Below are positions 1 through 8,773 of a stretch of 59,728 bases of DNA, in pieces; position 1 is the stretch's first letter, and each line of letters starts with the position of its first letter. A model generated the notes under the pieces. The model searched no databases. It saw only the letters and a list, made by a program, of their open reading frames with translations, and had not been told where the DNA came from. Source of the DNA: Anaerocolumna aminovalerica (lineage in GTDB: Bacteria; Bacillota; Clostridia; Lachnospirales; Lachnospiraceae); contig NZ_FOWD01000026.1 in assembly GCF_900115365.1 (NCBI RefSeq), positions 1 to 59,728 of the forward strand. Direction: 5' to 3'. A program made the translations under genes and the position numbers.

Positions 1-150
1 AGCAAGACCGTATTTCCCACAGACGACAGTCTGCTAAAAATGCTGTATCTGGCCACGATGGACATCACGAAAAAATGGACAGGGCACCGTCAGAACTGGG
101 GACAGATTCACTCCCAGTTGGAGATATTCTTTGAAGAAAGGTTATCCTAA
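1..150 (+). CDS. IS256-family transposase, C-terminal fragment (starts before the window)
   Basis: An open frame from base 1 ends at a TAA at 148-150 and translates to about 49 residues, including VFPTDDSLLKMLYLA and a tryptophan-rich tail (KKWTGHRQNWGQIHSQL). This matches the conserved end of IS256/Mutator-type DDE transposases, which join DNA during cut-and-paste or circle-mediated transposition. The catalytic part lies outside the window. Base composition is richer in GC than the flanking DNA, as expected of an acquired element. The right terminal inverted repeat could not be identified, so the boundary of the element is unknown. Confidence 0.85.
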   Translation, partial: SKTVFPTDDSLLKMLYLATMDITKKWTGHRQNWGQIHSQLEIFFEERLS

Positions 151-229
151 AAACGGAAAAATTAAGGTATTAAGACTGCCGAAGGGGAGTTTTACTTGAC
201 AACCCCAAAAACAGATTTATAATACAAGC

Positions 230-264
230 ATGGGCAAGAACCACAGAAAAATGGCCTTGCCCAT
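230..264. terminator. hairpin after the IS256 transposase
   Basis: ATGGGCAAG (230-238) and CTTGCCCAT (256-264) form a perfect 9-bp stem around a 17-nt loop. It lies 80 bases after the transposase stop. No clear U-tract follows, so it may be a terminator or part of the element's end. Confidence 0.4.
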
Positions 265-605
265 AAATAACTATTAAAATTTTATGTCAGTTTTTTGAGT
301 TTACACGGACTTTGAAACGGTCTCCTTTGGCTCCTTTTTATTTGTCAATCAGCACTACTTTATTTTAATAAACAGAATGACCTTCCGAATGTTTTCGTTA
401 CATTAGAATAATGAATTTATTATTCTGATACTCCTGTAGTTATGAAAAAGCAACTTATATGATTAATGTATTTGCTAACATAACTTTGTGAAAATTCATA
501 TCTATAATTCAAAGCAAATAATATCTCAATTAAGCAAACTTATTTTTCTACCCAAAATATAATTACTGCCCATATACTATATATCTTTCCCTCAACAAAT
601 GAAAT
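265..605. other. AT-rich non-coding stretch
   Basis: No supportable ORF, repeat or structured element was seen between the IS256 remnant and the inverted repeat that starts at 606. Confidence 0.5.
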
Positions 606-674
606 AGACCTTCGAAGATATGTTGGATTTTTATTCCAAAAAACAAAAACCATATACCATAACTTCGAAGGTCT
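606..674. terminator. 11-bp inverted repeat downstream of spoVT
   Basis: AGACCTTCGAA (606-616) and TTCGAAGGTCT (664-674) are perfect inverted arms around a 47-nt AT-rich spacer. The pair lies about 40 bp beyond the spoVT stop on the minus strand. It is probably a long-loop terminator or a small folded element. Confidence 0.45.
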
Positions 675-712
675 TGAAAACTTATACAGGGCAAAGTGTC
701 CTTATTCTTAAA

Positions 713-1261
713 TTATTGTTCCATCTGTCTGCCTAAAAAAGCAGCTGCTGTACTAGCCAATTTTGTTTCCACTTCTCCAAATTTCACTTTTGGATCTTTT
801 GTAAGCATAATAACAGAACCTATCGCATCACCCTCGCTTATAATTGGGTAGATAACCTGGTAAGTATATTCACTTTCATCGTCTGCTACAATTTTAATAA
901 AATTCTTATCTTCTTTACTAGCTAAAATATTTTCTCTTTCATTAATCACTTCTTCCAAATCTCTTGTAATTGGTTTTGAAATGATTTCTTTCTTCATACT
1001 GCCGGAAGCTGCAACAAATTGATCTTTATCAGAGATAGCAATAATGTAACCTGTAGTTTGTGCAAGAGAATCTGCATATTGTTTTGCAAATTGTCCTAAC
1101 TCTCCTATAGGTGAATATTTCTTTAAAATTATTTCTCCTTCTCTATCTGTAAATATTTCTAGAGGATCTCCTTCTCTAATACGCAGTGTACGACGAATTT
1201 CTTTTGGTATAACTACACGTCCAAGATCATCTATTCTTCTTACGATTCCAGTGGCTTTCAT
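713..1261 (-). CDS. spoVT: stage V sporulation protein T, AbrB-family regulator
   Basis: SpoVT is a forespore-expressed DNA-binding regulator that tunes sigma-G-dependent genes during spore development. Residues 1-50 are a swapped-hairpin AbrB domain (MKATGIVRRIDDLGRVVIPK and EIRRTLRIREGDPLEIF). Residues 55-180 match the GAF-like C-terminal domain that separates SpoVT from short AbrB proteins. The length of 182 aa is typical. The ATG is preceded by GGAGG at good spacing. Upstream on the minus strand there is a TTGACA (1320-1325) with a weak TATTGT 18 bp away, so a vegetative-type promoter is possible; no sigma-G promoter was recognised. In B. subtilis spoVT follows mfd; here mfd lies about 9 kb away on the same strand. 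Confidence 0.95.
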   Translation of the reverse strand: MKATGIVRRIDDLGRVVIPKEIRRTLRIREGDPLEIFTDREGEIILKKYSPIGELGQFAKQYADSLAQTTGYIIAISDKDQFVAASGSMKKEIISKPITRDLEEVINERENILASKEDKNFIKIVADDESEYTYQVIYPIISEGDAIGSVIMLTKDPKVKFGEVETKLASTAAAFLGRQMEQ

Positions 1262-1402
1262 AATAATATTCCTCCATTTGCATGATTATCATAGTACAAT
1301 ACTTATGATTATTATTGTTTGTCAAAAGGAAGAATTTATACCTAAACTTGTCATTTAGATAAAAAAATATTTGCGGGGACTTAGAATATTTTTAAAATTC
1401 TA

Positions 1403-2212
1403 TTATTCATAATAAACCTGATAAAGGAAAAGTCCGTGTCCGCTAACTGTAATTCCTGCCTTTTGACGCTTTTTGCTTGTTAAAATTTCTAGCATGTCAT
1501 CTGTCCCCCTATTTCCCTCACCAATTTCAATTAAGGTTCCTATTATGATTCGTACCATGTTATAAAGAAAACCATTGCCGGTAATTCCAATACTTAATAC
1601 ATTTCCATTTCCATTAACATGAAAATAAATATCTTCAATTGTTCTTATTGTAGATTTGCCGTCCCTTCGATCAGTTGAAAATCCTTTAAAATCATGTGTT
1701 CCAACTAAATAAGAGGCAGCTTTTTTCATATGTTCTATATTCAGCCTATTAGGCTCATGATACGTATATTTTCTTAAGAAAACCGATTGTGTTTCACCCA
1801 TATAAATTCGATATTCGTAAGTTTTAGCCTTTGCTGAATACCTGCTATGAAAATTAAGATCCACTTCCTTAATATCTACTACCGCAATATCCTCCGGCAG
1901 CAACCTGTTTATACCTATAAGCATTTCCCTTAAAGGTAAATTAGTGTAACTATAAAAATTAGCAACCTGTCCCAGAGCATGAACGCCGGCATCGGTTCTA
2001 CCCGAACCAATCAGTTTAATATCTTCCTCTAACAGTTTGGAAATACTATCTTCTATTACTGCTTGAATTGAAGCTTTTTTAATAGATTTACCAACTGTAT
2101 CTACTGAGGTTTTCCCCAGCCTTTGCCAGCCTGAATATCTGCTTCCATCATACTCTATGATTATTTTTATGTTCCTTTTACTAATATTACCAGAAACTCT
2201 ACCATTATTCAT
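1403..2212 (-). CDS. truA: tRNA pseudouridine(38-40) synthase
   Basis: TruA isomerises uridines 38-40 in the tRNA anticodon stem to pseudouridine. The N-terminal IIIEYDGSRYSGWQ motif and the catalytic loop GSGRTDAGVHALGQ (catalytic Asp about residue 74) are intact. The C-terminal half contains the conserved FLYNMVRIIIGTLIEIG stretch. I prefer the ATG at 2210-2212 (269 aa), which has GGAG 8 nt upstream. The frame stays open to a TTG at 2260, but that codon has no ribosome-binding site and would add 16 residues absent from the family. It is transcribed toward spoVT. Confidence 0.95.
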   Translation of the reverse strand: MNNGRVSGNISKRNIKIIIEYDGSRYSGWQRLGKTSVDTVGKSIKKASIQAVIEDSISKLLEEDIKLIGSGRTDAGVHALGQVANFYSYTNLPLREMLIGINRLLPEDIAVVDIKEVDLNFHSRYSAKAKTYEYRIYMGETQSVFLRKYTYHEPNRLNIEHMKKAASYLVGTHDFKGFSTDRRDGKSTIRTIEDIYFHVNGNGNVLSIGITGNGFLYNMVRIIIGTLIEIGEGNRGTDDMLEILTSKKRQKAGITVSGHGLFLYQVYYE

Positions 2213-2474
2213 TGAATAATCTCCCACACCTGCTTCAATAAGCCTTTCTCTTTTGTACAATATCTATTATATATAATTTAACTATTTGGCAGTCAAATAA
2301 ATAGATGTATTTCCCGGATATCTAATTCATAAAAATTATAATCTAAAAATTAATTCTACTTTACATTTATGTCTTTATAACTTTCTTGAAATATTATCCA
2401 GGTTTTTAATATATAAATTTAGCAAATGGGTTTCTTTATATAGTATTTACATAATAAAATTCTTAATGTGAAAA

Positions 2475-2520
2475 AAAGACATATGTATAATAATACATTT
2501 ACTATTATACACAAGTCTTT
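2475..2520. terminator. terminator hairpin downstream of mscL
   Basis: An 18-bp imperfect stem runs from AAAGAC at 2475 to GTCTTT at 2520, with TGTATAATA pairing with TATTATACA inside. The A-rich and T-rich flanks suit termination of mscL on the minus strand. Confidence 0.6.
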
Positions 2521-2556
2521 CCAAAAGAAAACCCTAAATTTTGATATTTTTCTAAA

Positions 2557-2991
2557 TTATTCTACATCTGATGTACAATAAGGGCATTTTGTCGCTTTAA
2601 TATTGATCTCAGATAAGCAATGTGGACATTTTTTAGTTGTAGGTTCTGCCACCGGTGCATTCTTTTCACGTAATTTATTCATCTGTCTTACCATAATAAA
2701 AATAACAAATGCCATAATAAGAAAATTAAGAACTCCGGTAATAAAAACACCATAGTTAATAGTTGCAACGTTTGCAGCCTGAGCAGCCTGGATATTCTCA
2801 TAAAACTTACCGTCAACTGCAATAAACCAATTGGAAAAATCTAAACTTCCTGTAAAGATACTTAGAATTGGCATAATAATATCATTAACTAAAGATGTTA
2901 CTATACCATTAAAAGCACCGCCAATAATAACACCCACTGCTAAGTCTATCATATTGCCTCTTAATGCAAACTTTTTAAATTCTTTTAACAT
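2557..2991 (-). CDS. mscL: large-conductance mechanosensitive channel with C-terminal zinc ribbon
   Basis: MscL forms a homopentameric tension-gated pore in the membrane that releases solutes on hypo-osmotic shock. The N-terminal amphipathic helix (LKEFKKFALRGNMIDLAVGV), TM1 (about 16-44, with GVIIGGAFNGIVTSLVNDII) and TM2 (about 80-104) are clear. Unusually, the cytoplasmic tail ends in a CPHC...CPYC treble-clef or zinc ribbon (about 122-139) in place of the usual charged helix. The start is the ATG at 2989-2991, behind GAGGT. An in-frame GTG at 3021 lies in the leader. The leader shares a hairpin plus GAATCGAGGT block with two other genes in this window. Confidence 0.93.
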   Translation of the reverse strand: MLKEFKKFALRGNMIDLAVGVIIGGAFNGIVTSLVNDIIMPILSIFTGSLDFSNWFIAVDGKFYENIQAAQAANVATINYGVFITGVLNFLIMAFVIFIMVRQMNKLREKNAPVAEPTTKKCPHCLSEINIKATKCPYCTSDVE

Positions 2992-2997
2992 AATATA

Positions 2998-3057
2998 ACC
3001 TCGATTCCAGCTCTTGAGCACTTTTTAATATTAATAGTAATTTTGTGTCCGGTACAA
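2998..3057 (-). promoter_or_regulatory. mscL leader: copy of a recurrent hairpin-GAATCGAGGT element
   Basis: Read on the minus strand: a TTTGT/ACAAA hairpin, TATTAAA, a degenerate GTGCT-type hairpin, GGAATCGAGGTT (containing the Shine-Dalgarno), then ATG. The same order and much of the sequence recur before the kinase gene (ATG 19000). The second stem is weaker here (GCT/AGC core) than in the other copies. Confidence 0.55.
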
Positions 3058-3226
3058 ATAGTCCATGAAATATTTGTCTTTTTATATCTCTTCCTTTGAA
3101 TCAAACTTATCATTTCCTCCCGATTACAGTTTAATTATGTAAGTTTGTGTCATGTCTTTATTATAATTTAAAAAAACGCAATAATCAAGAATTATATTTC
3201 CCTTGAAATATTCTAAAAAATAAAGA

Positions 3227-3346
3227 TGAGAGGGCGTATATAATATTTACAGATAATCATGTGTCCCCTGTGGGAATGTTTAGGATAGAGAATACCTCCG
3301 TCCATAACCTGACACAGATTTCGAAAACATTATATACGCCCTCTCA
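3227..3346. repeat. 120-bp element with 18-bp perfect terminal inverted repeats
   Basis: TGAGAGGGCGTATATAAT (3227-3244) is exactly inverted at 3329-3346. The 84-nt interior carries a further TGTGTC/GACACA pair. The element lies downstream of the natB-like gene, and on the minus strand it is followed by a T-rich run, so it could terminate that transcript. The length and perfect ends also fit a small non-autonomous mobile element. No target duplication was seen. Confidence 0.55.
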
Positions 3347-3420
3347 CCTTTCACAATAAGTACTTTTTTATATTCCTGGAAATCCTCTAAGGAAAGGGTT
3401 CCGGGTCTAATGTCTACTGC

Positions 3421-4644
3421 CTATGCATTAAACATAACCTTCTCACTGTTAAAAGCCTTTGTAATGAAAAAGGTCAAGATAACAGAAAGCGCCAGCGTAC
3501 CGCCAATAGCAGCTCCAAACTGTACCATAGTCAGTTCACCGGAAAGAATCTGCTGTATTGATAAAGCACTCCCATATACAGGAATTGCAAATCTTTCTAT
3601 AGGAATTTCACCACTTCCGGTAAACATTGTTATCATACCGGCTACAATAACCGCAATATACATTGGAGATATATAAGTATTGGCTTCCTTAGCAGTTTTG
3701 GAAAGTACAGCAACTAAAGATACTAAAGCTACGTATAGATAGACTAAAGTAATCATAACAACGAATAATTGTATAATTTGTTCTGTAGAAAACTTCATAC
3801 TCAGATTGTTTAAATTGCCGTCTGTTAATTGTTTTAATATATTAGGCATGGAAACAATCATGGAAACCGCATAAACCGCCGCAGAAAGTACAGAAAGTAA
3901 AGATAAGGAAAGTAATTTACCCAGTACAATATCACGACGGTTTAATGGCGTTAAAAGCATACTTGCTATAGTTCCCCTTTCTTTTTCTCCGGTAATGGCA
4001 TCAACCCCAAGACTCATGGCACCTGCAAATAACATTAATGTAATAAAGTAGGGCAGCATAGTCCCAATTAATTTTCCTGCTGCTTTATCTTCATCTACTA
4101 TAATAGATGATTCCGGATCAACATCTATATTAAAAACCGTAAGCTGGCTTAAATCTCCAAAACGTTCTGCCAGTAATTGCTGTTGATATACGGAAAGGAC
4201 TTCTGCTACAAAACTGTTTCTAACAGCACTGGAGTATTGTTCTGAACTATTATAGTAAGTTTTAACTTCCGGGATTCCACCTTCTGATCCATAATTACTT
4301 ATTTTATTTAAGAAATCAATTTCAAAAACAACCAATAAATCCGTTGTACCTTTTAAAATTCCATTCTTAATCTCTGTAACATCTGCATTCATTTCCAGAT
4401 TTGCAATATTTCCGTTAAAACCAGCAGCTGCCATAACATCCTTGAAGCCTTCCGGTATATTTTGAATATATACGGATGGCACATGCTTTTCAATATCATC
4501 TATCATGGCAGATTGTAATCTTCCTATCAAAGAATACAAACCAACCATAATAATAACCGGCAATATAAATAAACTAAACACCAATTTCTTATCGGTAAAT
4601 ACTCTGGTCAATTCTTTTTTAACAATATATTTTACCCCATTCAT
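3421..4644 (-). CDS. ABC-2 type permease, NatB-like
   Basis: This is the membrane subunit of an ABC exporter. NatB with NatA exports Na+ in B. subtilis, but the substrate here is not proven. An N-terminal TM segment (about 20-40) is followed by a large extracytoplasmic domain (about 45-190). Five or six C-terminal TM segments follow, with the ABC-2 coupling signature GEKERGTIASMLLTPLNRRD near residue 225. I start at the ATG at 4642-4644, with AGGAGG 9 nt upstream, rather than the longer frame opening at 4692. The stop codon of the ATPase gene lies just upstream, so the pair is translationally coupled. ABC-2 permeases of other substrates look similar, so the NatB name is tentative. Confidence 0.7.
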   Translation of the reverse strand: MNGVKYIVKKELTRVFTDKKLVFSLFILPVIIMVGLYSLIGRLQSAMIDDIEKHVPSVYIQNIPEGFKDVMAAAGFNGNIANLEMNADVTEIKNGILKGTTDLLVVFEIDFLNKISNYGSEGGIPEVKTYYNSSEQYSSAVRNSFVAEVLSVYQQQLLAERFGDLSQLTVFNIDVDPESSIIVDEDKAAGKLIGTMLPYFITLMLFAGAMSLGVDAITGEKERGTIASMLLTPLNRRDIVLGKLLSLSLLSVLSAAVYAVSMIVSMPNILKQLTDGNLNNLSMKFSTEQIIQLFVVMITLVYLYVALVSLVAVLSKTAKEANTYISPMYIAVIVAGMITMFTGSGEIPIERFAIPVYGSALSIQQILSGELTMVQFGAAIGGTLALSVILTFFITKAFNSEKVMFNA

Positions 4645-4645
4645 A

Positions 4646-5422
4646 TTATGCTTCCTCCTGGTTATATTCTTTATAAAGTTCGAAGAAGGCATCTTCCAAA
4701 TCCTTTGTACCTGTTTGAACTAATAATTCCGGAATGGTTCCTTCTGCTACCTTTTTGCCATTAATAATAATTCCTACCCTGTCACAAAGTTTCTCCGCTT
4801 CTGACATAATATGAGTAGATACAATCACTACTTTGCCCTGTTCTCTCAATACTTTTAAATAATCTGTAACGCTTCTTGCAGTTACAATATCCAGTCCATT
4901 GGTGGGCTCATCGAATATAACAACTTCCGGATCATGAACCAAGCTTACTGCTATGGAAGCTTTTTGCTTCATACCAGTTGACAGCTCTTCGATTTTTTTA
5001 TCCTGAAAATCAAAGATTCCAAATTGTTTAAACAGCAATTCTCTTCTTTCATTAATTGTTTTATCATCCATTCCGTGGAGTTTTCCGAAAAAGTTAAACA
5101 TATACTTTGGTGTAAACTGAGGGTCTAACTTTATTTCATTGGTTAAGAAAGCAATGGATTCCCTTACCTTCTCCGGATATTTTATGGTATCATTTCCGCA
5201 GACCTTTATAGCTCCGTCCGTTGGTCTTAGCAAGGTTGCCACACAACGAAGGGTAGTTGTTTTACCCGCACCATTAGGTCCCAACAGACCATAAAGTTCT
5301 CCTTTTTTAGCAGATAAAGATACATTATCTACCGCTTTTTTTATACTTTTCTTTGTTTTTTGTTCTCTCATCTGTTTCTTGGAAAGCTTATAAATCTTCG
5401 TTAAATTACTTATCTCAATCAT
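4646..5422 (-). CDS. ABC transporter ATP-binding protein, NatA-like
   Basis: This is the cytoplasmic ATPase that powers the adjacent ABC-2 permease. Walker A (GLLGPNGAGKTTT, about residue 48), the signature (LSTGMKQK), Walker B (EVVIFDEPTNGLD) and the switch His (VSTHIMSEAEKL) are intact. The basic insert between the first strand and Walker A (KKQMREQKTKKSIKKA) and the overall sequence resemble NatA-type sodium exporters. An 8-bp inverted repeat 19 bp upstream of the start is a candidate operator. The order ATPase then permease, 1 bp apart, supports one complex. Confidence 0.8.
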   Translation of the reverse strand: MIEISNLTKIYKLSKKQMREQKTKKSIKKAVDNVSLSAKKGELYGLLGPNGAGKTTTLRCVATLLRPTDGAIKVCGNDTIKYPEKVRESIAFLTNEIKLDPQFTPKYMFNFFGKLHGMDDKTINERRELLFKQFGIFDFQDKKIEELSTGMKQKASIAVSLVHDPEVVIFDEPTNGLDIVTARSVTDYLKVLREQGKVVIVSTHIMSEAEKLCDRVGIIINGKKVAEGTIPELLVQTGTKDLEDAFFELYKEYNQEEA

Positions 5423-5440
5423 TTCTACACCCTTCCCATA

Positions 5441-5462
5441 TCACATTTACAGACAAATGTGA
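5441..5462. promoter_or_regulatory. inverted-repeat operator candidate upstream of the natA-like gene
   Basis: TCACATTT (5441-5448), six bases, AAATGTGA (5455-5462): perfect 8-bp arms at -19 to -40 from the ATG. No regulator gene is adjacent, so the cognate protein is unknown. Confidence 0.45.
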
Positions 5463-5982
5463 CACCGCCACCAATAAATCGGTTGAAAGAATCGGATTGT
5501 GGCAGCCTTTCTATATATGTATTTTCTTTCAGCCGTCTTCCGCTAAGATCTTGCCATATTTATTTTATACTGGTCCTGATCATACTTTTATGGCTATACT
5601 TTATTGTCGATATAAAGATATACCATTATTTCCCTTACGTCAATATCAATAATAATTATTAACATATTTTTAATACATCTTGAAAACAACTTTTCTATCA
5701 TTTACTTGAGTTTTTAAATCAGATTATGTAGGTTTTAAGGTTTTTTCTTACCAAATCAGGATACAAATAGTCCAAAAATTACTTTACAAAAAAATTTTAA
5801 TTTTTTCTTAAATTATTGTAATAACTGTCCTTTTATTCTCTTTTATTCTGTGCTATACTATGAATAATTGTGGGTAAATATACTACCCATTTTACTTATG
5901 TTCATTTTTAAAATTTGACTCAATAACTCCCTCAAAACTTCAAAAAGGTGGGATAACAATATTACAAAGGAGTAATATCATT
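5463..5982. other. long divergent intergenic region
   Basis: 520 bp between the natA operator and the DUF1846 gene. ORFs here are short and lack ribosome-binding sites. Visible elements are a possible TATACT -10 (5854-5859) and a TGGGTA/TACCCA hairpin (5871-5889) in the likely DUF1846 leader. No known riboswitch was recognised. Confidence 0.45.
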
Positions 5983-7488
5983 ATGAAATCAGGATTTGAT
6001 CCTCAAAAATACATTGAAGAACAATCTAAGTTTATTCTGGAACGAGTAAATAATTATGACAAGCTTTATCTGGAATTCGGAGGTAAGCTAATAGGGGATA
6101 AACATGCTAAGAGGGTTCTTCCGGGATTTGATGAAGACGCTAAGATTAAACTTCTTCAAAAATTAAAGGACAAAGCAGAGATTATTATCTGCGTATATGC
6201 AGGAGACATTGAACGAAATAAAGTACGGGGAGATTTTGGTATTACTTATGATATGGATGTGTTACGGTTAATCGATGATCTTAGATCCTATAACTTGGAA
6301 GTGAATAGCGTTGTCATTACCCGTTTTAGCGGACAGCCGGCTACTACTGTATTCATGAATAAATTAGAACGGAGAAATATAAAGGTCTATACTCATGTGG
6401 CAATCGAAGGATACCCTACTGACGTAGATGCCATCGTCAGTGAAGAAGGCTATGGTAAGAACCCTTATATCACAACAACAAAACCTATCGTTGTTGTAAC
6501 TGCACCGGGTCCTGGAAGCGGCAAGCTGGCAACCTGCCTGAATCAGCTTTATCATGAATATAAAAGAGGGAATTCTTCCGGCTATTCTAAGTTTGAAACC
6601 TTCCCTGTATGGAATGTTCCTTTAAAGCATCCTCTTAATGTAGCTTATGAAGCAGCAACTGTAGACTTAAAAGATGTTAATATGATGGATTATTTTCATT
6701 TTGAAGAATACAACGAAGTAGCTGTAAATTACAACAGAGACTTAGAAATGTTTCCGGTTATAAAAAGAATCATTGAGAAAATTACGGGAGAAGAATCCAT
6801 TTACCAGTCACCCACTGATATGGGTGTAAATCGAGTAGGATTTGGAATCATAGACGATGATGTAGTTGCAGAAGCTTCTAAACAAGAAATCATCCGCAGA
6901 TACTTTACCACTGCCTGTGAATTTAAAAAAGGCTTAGTTGACGAAGAGGTTTTAAATCGAATGAAGGTCATTATGGAAGAAGTAGGTTTAAAGCAGGAAG
7001 ACAGAGGACCTGTGCTCCCTGCAAGAGAATATATGTCAAAACAAAAAGTTGGTTCTTCCGATTCTGAAAGAACTCCTGTTATTGCCCTGGAATTACCGGA
7101 TGGTACAATGATTACCGGTAAAGGTTCTTCCTTAATGGATTGTTGTTCTGCTGCCATCCTAAATGCAATTAAATACATGGCAGGAATCTCGGATGAAATA
7201 TACCTGCTGTCACCATTAATCTTAAATACCATTCAGGATTTAAAAGACAAGAAATTAAAGAATAAAATACCGGCATTAAACGCTGATGAAATATTAATCG
7301 CCCTAAGTATCTGTGCTGTTACCAATCCAACGGCTCAATTAGCTTATGACAAGTTAACTGAACTAAAAGGTGTGCAGGCTCATGCCACCGTAATGTTAAA
7401 CAGACGCAGCGAGCAATTGCTCCGTGACTTAGGAATAGATGTTACCTGTGATCCATATTATCCATCAGAGAATTTGTACTATATTTAA
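5983..7488 (+). CDS. DUF1846 (UPF0371) family protein
   Basis: A 501-aa cytosolic protein of the DUF1846 family, which is widespread in Firmicutes and whose biochemical role is unknown to me. It begins [18 protein letters not shown] and contains the family segments [20 protein letters not shown] and a glycine-rich [20 protein letters not shown] near residue 175 that resembles a nucleotide-binding loop. The later [11 protein letters not shown] and [15 protein letters not shown] stretches are also family-typical. The ATG has AAAGGAG 10 nt upstream. It is a single-gene unit ended by a 30-bp palindromic terminator. Confidence 0.9.
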   Translation: MKSGFDPQKYIEEQSKFILERVNNYDKLYLEFGGKLIGDKHAKRVLPGFDEDAKIKLLQKLKDKAEIIICVYAGDIERNKVRGDFGITYDMDVLRLIDDLRSYNLEVNSVVITRFSGQPATTVFMNKLERRNIKVYTHVAIEGYPTDVDAIVSEEGYGKNPYITTTKPIVVVTAPGPGSGKLATCLNQLYHEYKRGNSSGYSKFETFPVWNVPLKHPLNVAYEAATVDLKDVNMMDYFHFEEYNEVAVNYNRDLEMFPVIKRIIEKITGEESIYQSPTDMGVNRVGFGIIDDDVVAEASKQEIIRRYFTTACEFKKGLVDEEVLNRMKVIMEEVGLKQEDRGPVLPAREYMSKQKVGSSDSERTPVIALELPDGTMITGKGSSLMDCCSAAILNAIKYMAGISDEIYLLSPLILNTIQDLKDKKLKNKIPALNADEILIALSICAVTNPTAQLAYDKLTELKGVQAHATVMLNRRSEQLLRDLGIDVTCDPYYPSENLYYI

Positions 7489-7510
7489 ACAAGCCGTTAT
7501 CTAAAGTCAT

Positions 7511-7540
7511 TAAAGGGATGTTGCATGCAACATCCCTTTA
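7511..7540. terminator. 30-bp perfect palindrome terminator
   Basis: The sequence from 7511 to 7540 equals its own reverse complement, centred on GCATGC, with AT-rich flanks on both sides. It lies between the convergent DUF1846 and amidase genes and probably terminates both. Confidence 0.75.
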
Positions 7541-7562
7541 TATTTATCACAAATCTTGATAT

Positions 7563-8672
7563 TTACTTGAAATATTCGTCTAATCCATTGGCTATTCCTT
7601 GCACCATTTTATCCTGATATTTTTCTGTAGCCATTAATTTATCTTCTTTTGGATTTGTCATAAATCCCATCTCTACAATAGTTACAGGAACTTCACACCA
7701 ATTTATGCCGCTCATCGTATCCGTTTCCCACACTCCTTTGGAATTGGCTCCTGTAGTTTCAAGCATTCCATCCAAAACGGCTTTTGAAAGTGTTTTGCAT
7801 TTTTTATATAGGCTGCTGATATAAGGATTTTCTTTTGTGGGACTAATGGTCATAATGCCGGATACTTTGCTGTTGTCAGAGCCGTTGGCATGAATCCGGA
7901 TAAATGCATCAGCTTTTGCTTCATTAGCAATAGCTGCCCTTTCACTATTACTGATATTTACATCATTGGTTTCACGAATCATAACAACTTCATAGCCTCT
8001 TTTTATAAGTTCCTTTTTCAATTTCAGAGATACTTTTAGATTCAATTCATACTCTTTTAGCCCACTGGCTACTCCTGTGGTACCGGAGGATACTTTTGCC
8101 TTCTTCTCCTTAGCCCCTGGCCCTACCGGTTCTTTTTCATTATTCCCTTTTTCTTGATGCCCGGCATCAATAACTATTAACTTCTTTGTTTCCTTTGCTT
8201 TTTCATTCTCCCCTTGATTCTTGCTTACTTTTTTATCCTTTTCCCTTTCTTTTGTATCTTTTGTTGAACTTTCTTTTTTAACTTCCGTACTGGCATTTTT
8301 ACCTTCCTTTGTACTTCCGCTTTTACTTTCTCCTGTACTTCCACTTTTGTTTTCTTTTGTACTGACTTCTTTACTTATCTTAGTACTATCGTTTTCGCCT
8401 TCTTTTGTACCTGTTTTTTCTCTTTCATTTTCGCTTTTCTTTATATCCTTATTTTTAGTTTTATTCTCTTTCGCACCGGTATGTATAATGGTATCAAATG
8501 CATTATTATCTTCTGACTTTTCTATTTCTTTTATATCATGTTCCAATATTTTAGTTTCAGAAATTATTGGCTCTTCGGGGTTTGGATATGGGAGATTATC
8601 CTTCTTACCACATCCCCACAGGAAAAGAAAACTGGAAAGAAGTATTATTATTTTAAACTTTTCTTTAAACAT
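7563..8672 (-). CDS. N-acetylmuramoyl-L-alanine amidase, lipoprotein (Amidase_3)
   Basis: A zinc amidase that cleaves the bond between MurNAc and the stem peptide, anchored outside the membrane. A signal peptide with lipobox (LFLWGC, Cys 21) is followed by a long low-complexity Lys/Glu/Ser/Thr linker (about 45-165) with GST/KE-type repeats. The Amidase_3 domain follows: metal ligands and catalytic residues are seen in IDAGHQE, LKEYELN, RIHANG and IVEMGFMTN. The linker would let the enzyme reach through the wall. A role in cell separation or sporulation is possible but not shown. The upstream neighbour is also a lipoprotein gene (prsA-like). Confidence 0.88.
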   Translation of the reverse strand: MFKEKFKIIILLSSFLFLWGCGKKDNLPYPNPEEPIISETKILEHDIKEIEKSEDNNAFDTIIHTGAKENKTKNKDIKKSENEREKTGTKEGENDSTKISKEVSTKENKSGSTGESKSGSTKEGKNASTEVKKESSTKDTKEREKDKKVSKNQGENEKAKETKKLIVIDAGHQEKGNNEKEPVGPGAKEKKAKVSSGTTGVASGLKEYELNLKVSLKLKKELIKRGYEVVMIRETNDVNISNSERAAIANEAKADAFIRIHANGSDNSKVSGIMTISPTKENPYISSLYKKCKTLSKAVLDGMLETTGANSKGVWETDTMSGINWCEVPVTIVEMGFMTNPKEDKLMATEKYQDKMVQGIANGLDEYFK

Positions 8673-8696
8673 AATGTGTATCCTCTCTTATATATA

Positions 8697-8744
8697 AAAA
8701 GACTATAAAATAACCGGATTTACCAATTTATTTTATAGTCTTTT
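8697..8744 (-). terminator. terminator between the prsA-like and amidase genes
   Basis: A 17-bp perfect inverted repeat with arms at 8697-8713 and 8728-8744 (AAAAGACTATAAAATAA and its complement) surrounds a 14-nt loop. It ends in a T-run in either direction and lies just after the prsA-like stop on the minus strand. Confidence 0.75.
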
Positions 8745-8773
8745 CTAACTGTCTCTAAAATGGATTACTTAAT

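Noticed and set aside
2213-2260. TTG start for truA at 2260
   Set aside because: No ribosome-binding site; the extra residues are unlike the family, and the ATG at 2212 has a good one.
5353-5662. Plus-strand ORFs upstream of DUF1846
   Set aside because: They partly overlap the natA-like gene in antisense, lack ribosome-binding sites and show no recognisable sequence.
8221-8697. 158-aa plus-strand ORF opposite the amidase gene
   Set aside because: A shadow of the amidase gene's repetitive Lys/Glu/Ser/Thr linker. It gives a biased Leu/Ser/Phe product without a ribosome-binding site.
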